Source: JBARCX01 sp049794535 (GTDB lineage: Bacteria > Pseudomonadota > Gammaproteobacteria > Xanthomonadales > Rhodanobacteraceae). Taken from it: 25,172 nucleotides of DNA. The stretch spans positions 1 through 25,172 of the forward strand of contig JBARCX010000210.1 in NCBI GenBank assembly GCA_049794535.1. Direction: 5' to 3'. How positions within the stretch are numbered: the stretch's first letter is position 1; every line of letters begins with the position of its first letter. The translations under genes were made by a program, and so were the position numbers. Shown here in pieces: positions 25,162 through 25,172 of the stretch. Below the pieces are notes generated by a model. It saw nothing but the letters and a program-made list of their open reading frames with translations. It had not been told where the DNA came from and did no database searches.

Positions 25162-25172
25162 GTTTAATAGGT

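Overview
The window looks like chromosomal housekeeping DNA from a gammaproteobacterium of the Xanthomonadales (Lysobacterales), most likely the Rhodanobacteraceae side (Dyella/Rhodanobacter-like). The reasons are the moderately high GC content, the gene order rpoE-rseA-mucD-lepA-lepB-DUF4845-rnc-era-recO, a lone FadB/FadJ-type protein, and the sequence character of the proteins. This assignment is inference. I see no rRNA, tRNA, CRISPR array, insertion sequence, integrase or attachment site. Coding is dense and almost entirely on the minus strand. No gap between genes reaches 300 bases.

Layout: (i) 1-475, the 3' end of a SAM methyltransferase (+), overlapping tail-to-tail by 4 nt with an exported EreA/ChaN-like protein (472-1419, -), followed by a Tat-exported glycosylasparaginase-type Ntn hydrolase (1496-2557, -). 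(ii) 2663-2692, a strong terminator, then a cold-shock protein (2729-2935, -). (iii) 3095-5977 (-), a tightly overlapped operon in transcription order CYTH triphosphatase-like, nagZ, hpt, methylthioinosine phosphorylase. (iv) 6047-7348, rlmD (-). (v) 7441-10102 (-), a ydbH-ydbL pair for an AsmA-like inter-membrane lipid bridge. (vi) 10148-10891, an orphan REC-HPt protein (+). (vii) 10911-16584 (-), lepA-lepB-DUF4845-rnc-era-recO. (viii) 16750-19614 (-), the envelope-stress operon rpoE-rseA-mucD with a candidate sigma-E promoter in front. (ix) 19787-22845 (-), an unrecognised 163-aa protein translationally linked to a REC-PAS-GAF-GGDEF-EAL protein. (x) 23018-25114, a FadB/FadJ-type beta-oxidation protein (+) with its own terminator.

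Functional links: RpoE, RseA and MucD form a sensor-response loop for misfolded envelope proteins. LepB, MucD, YdbH/YdbL and the exported hydrolases all act in or at the envelope. In the nagZ operon the phosphorylase should release hypoxanthine, which the adjacent hpt product can return to IMP. NagZ recycles peptidoglycan in the same transcript. The c-di-GMP gene pair is the most open-ended locus, because its upstream partner has no function I can name. No clearly new multi-gene system is evident. The points most worth following up are the partner of the c-di-GMP enzyme, the apparent absence of YnbE beside YdbH/YdbL, and the regulatory elements around rpoE.
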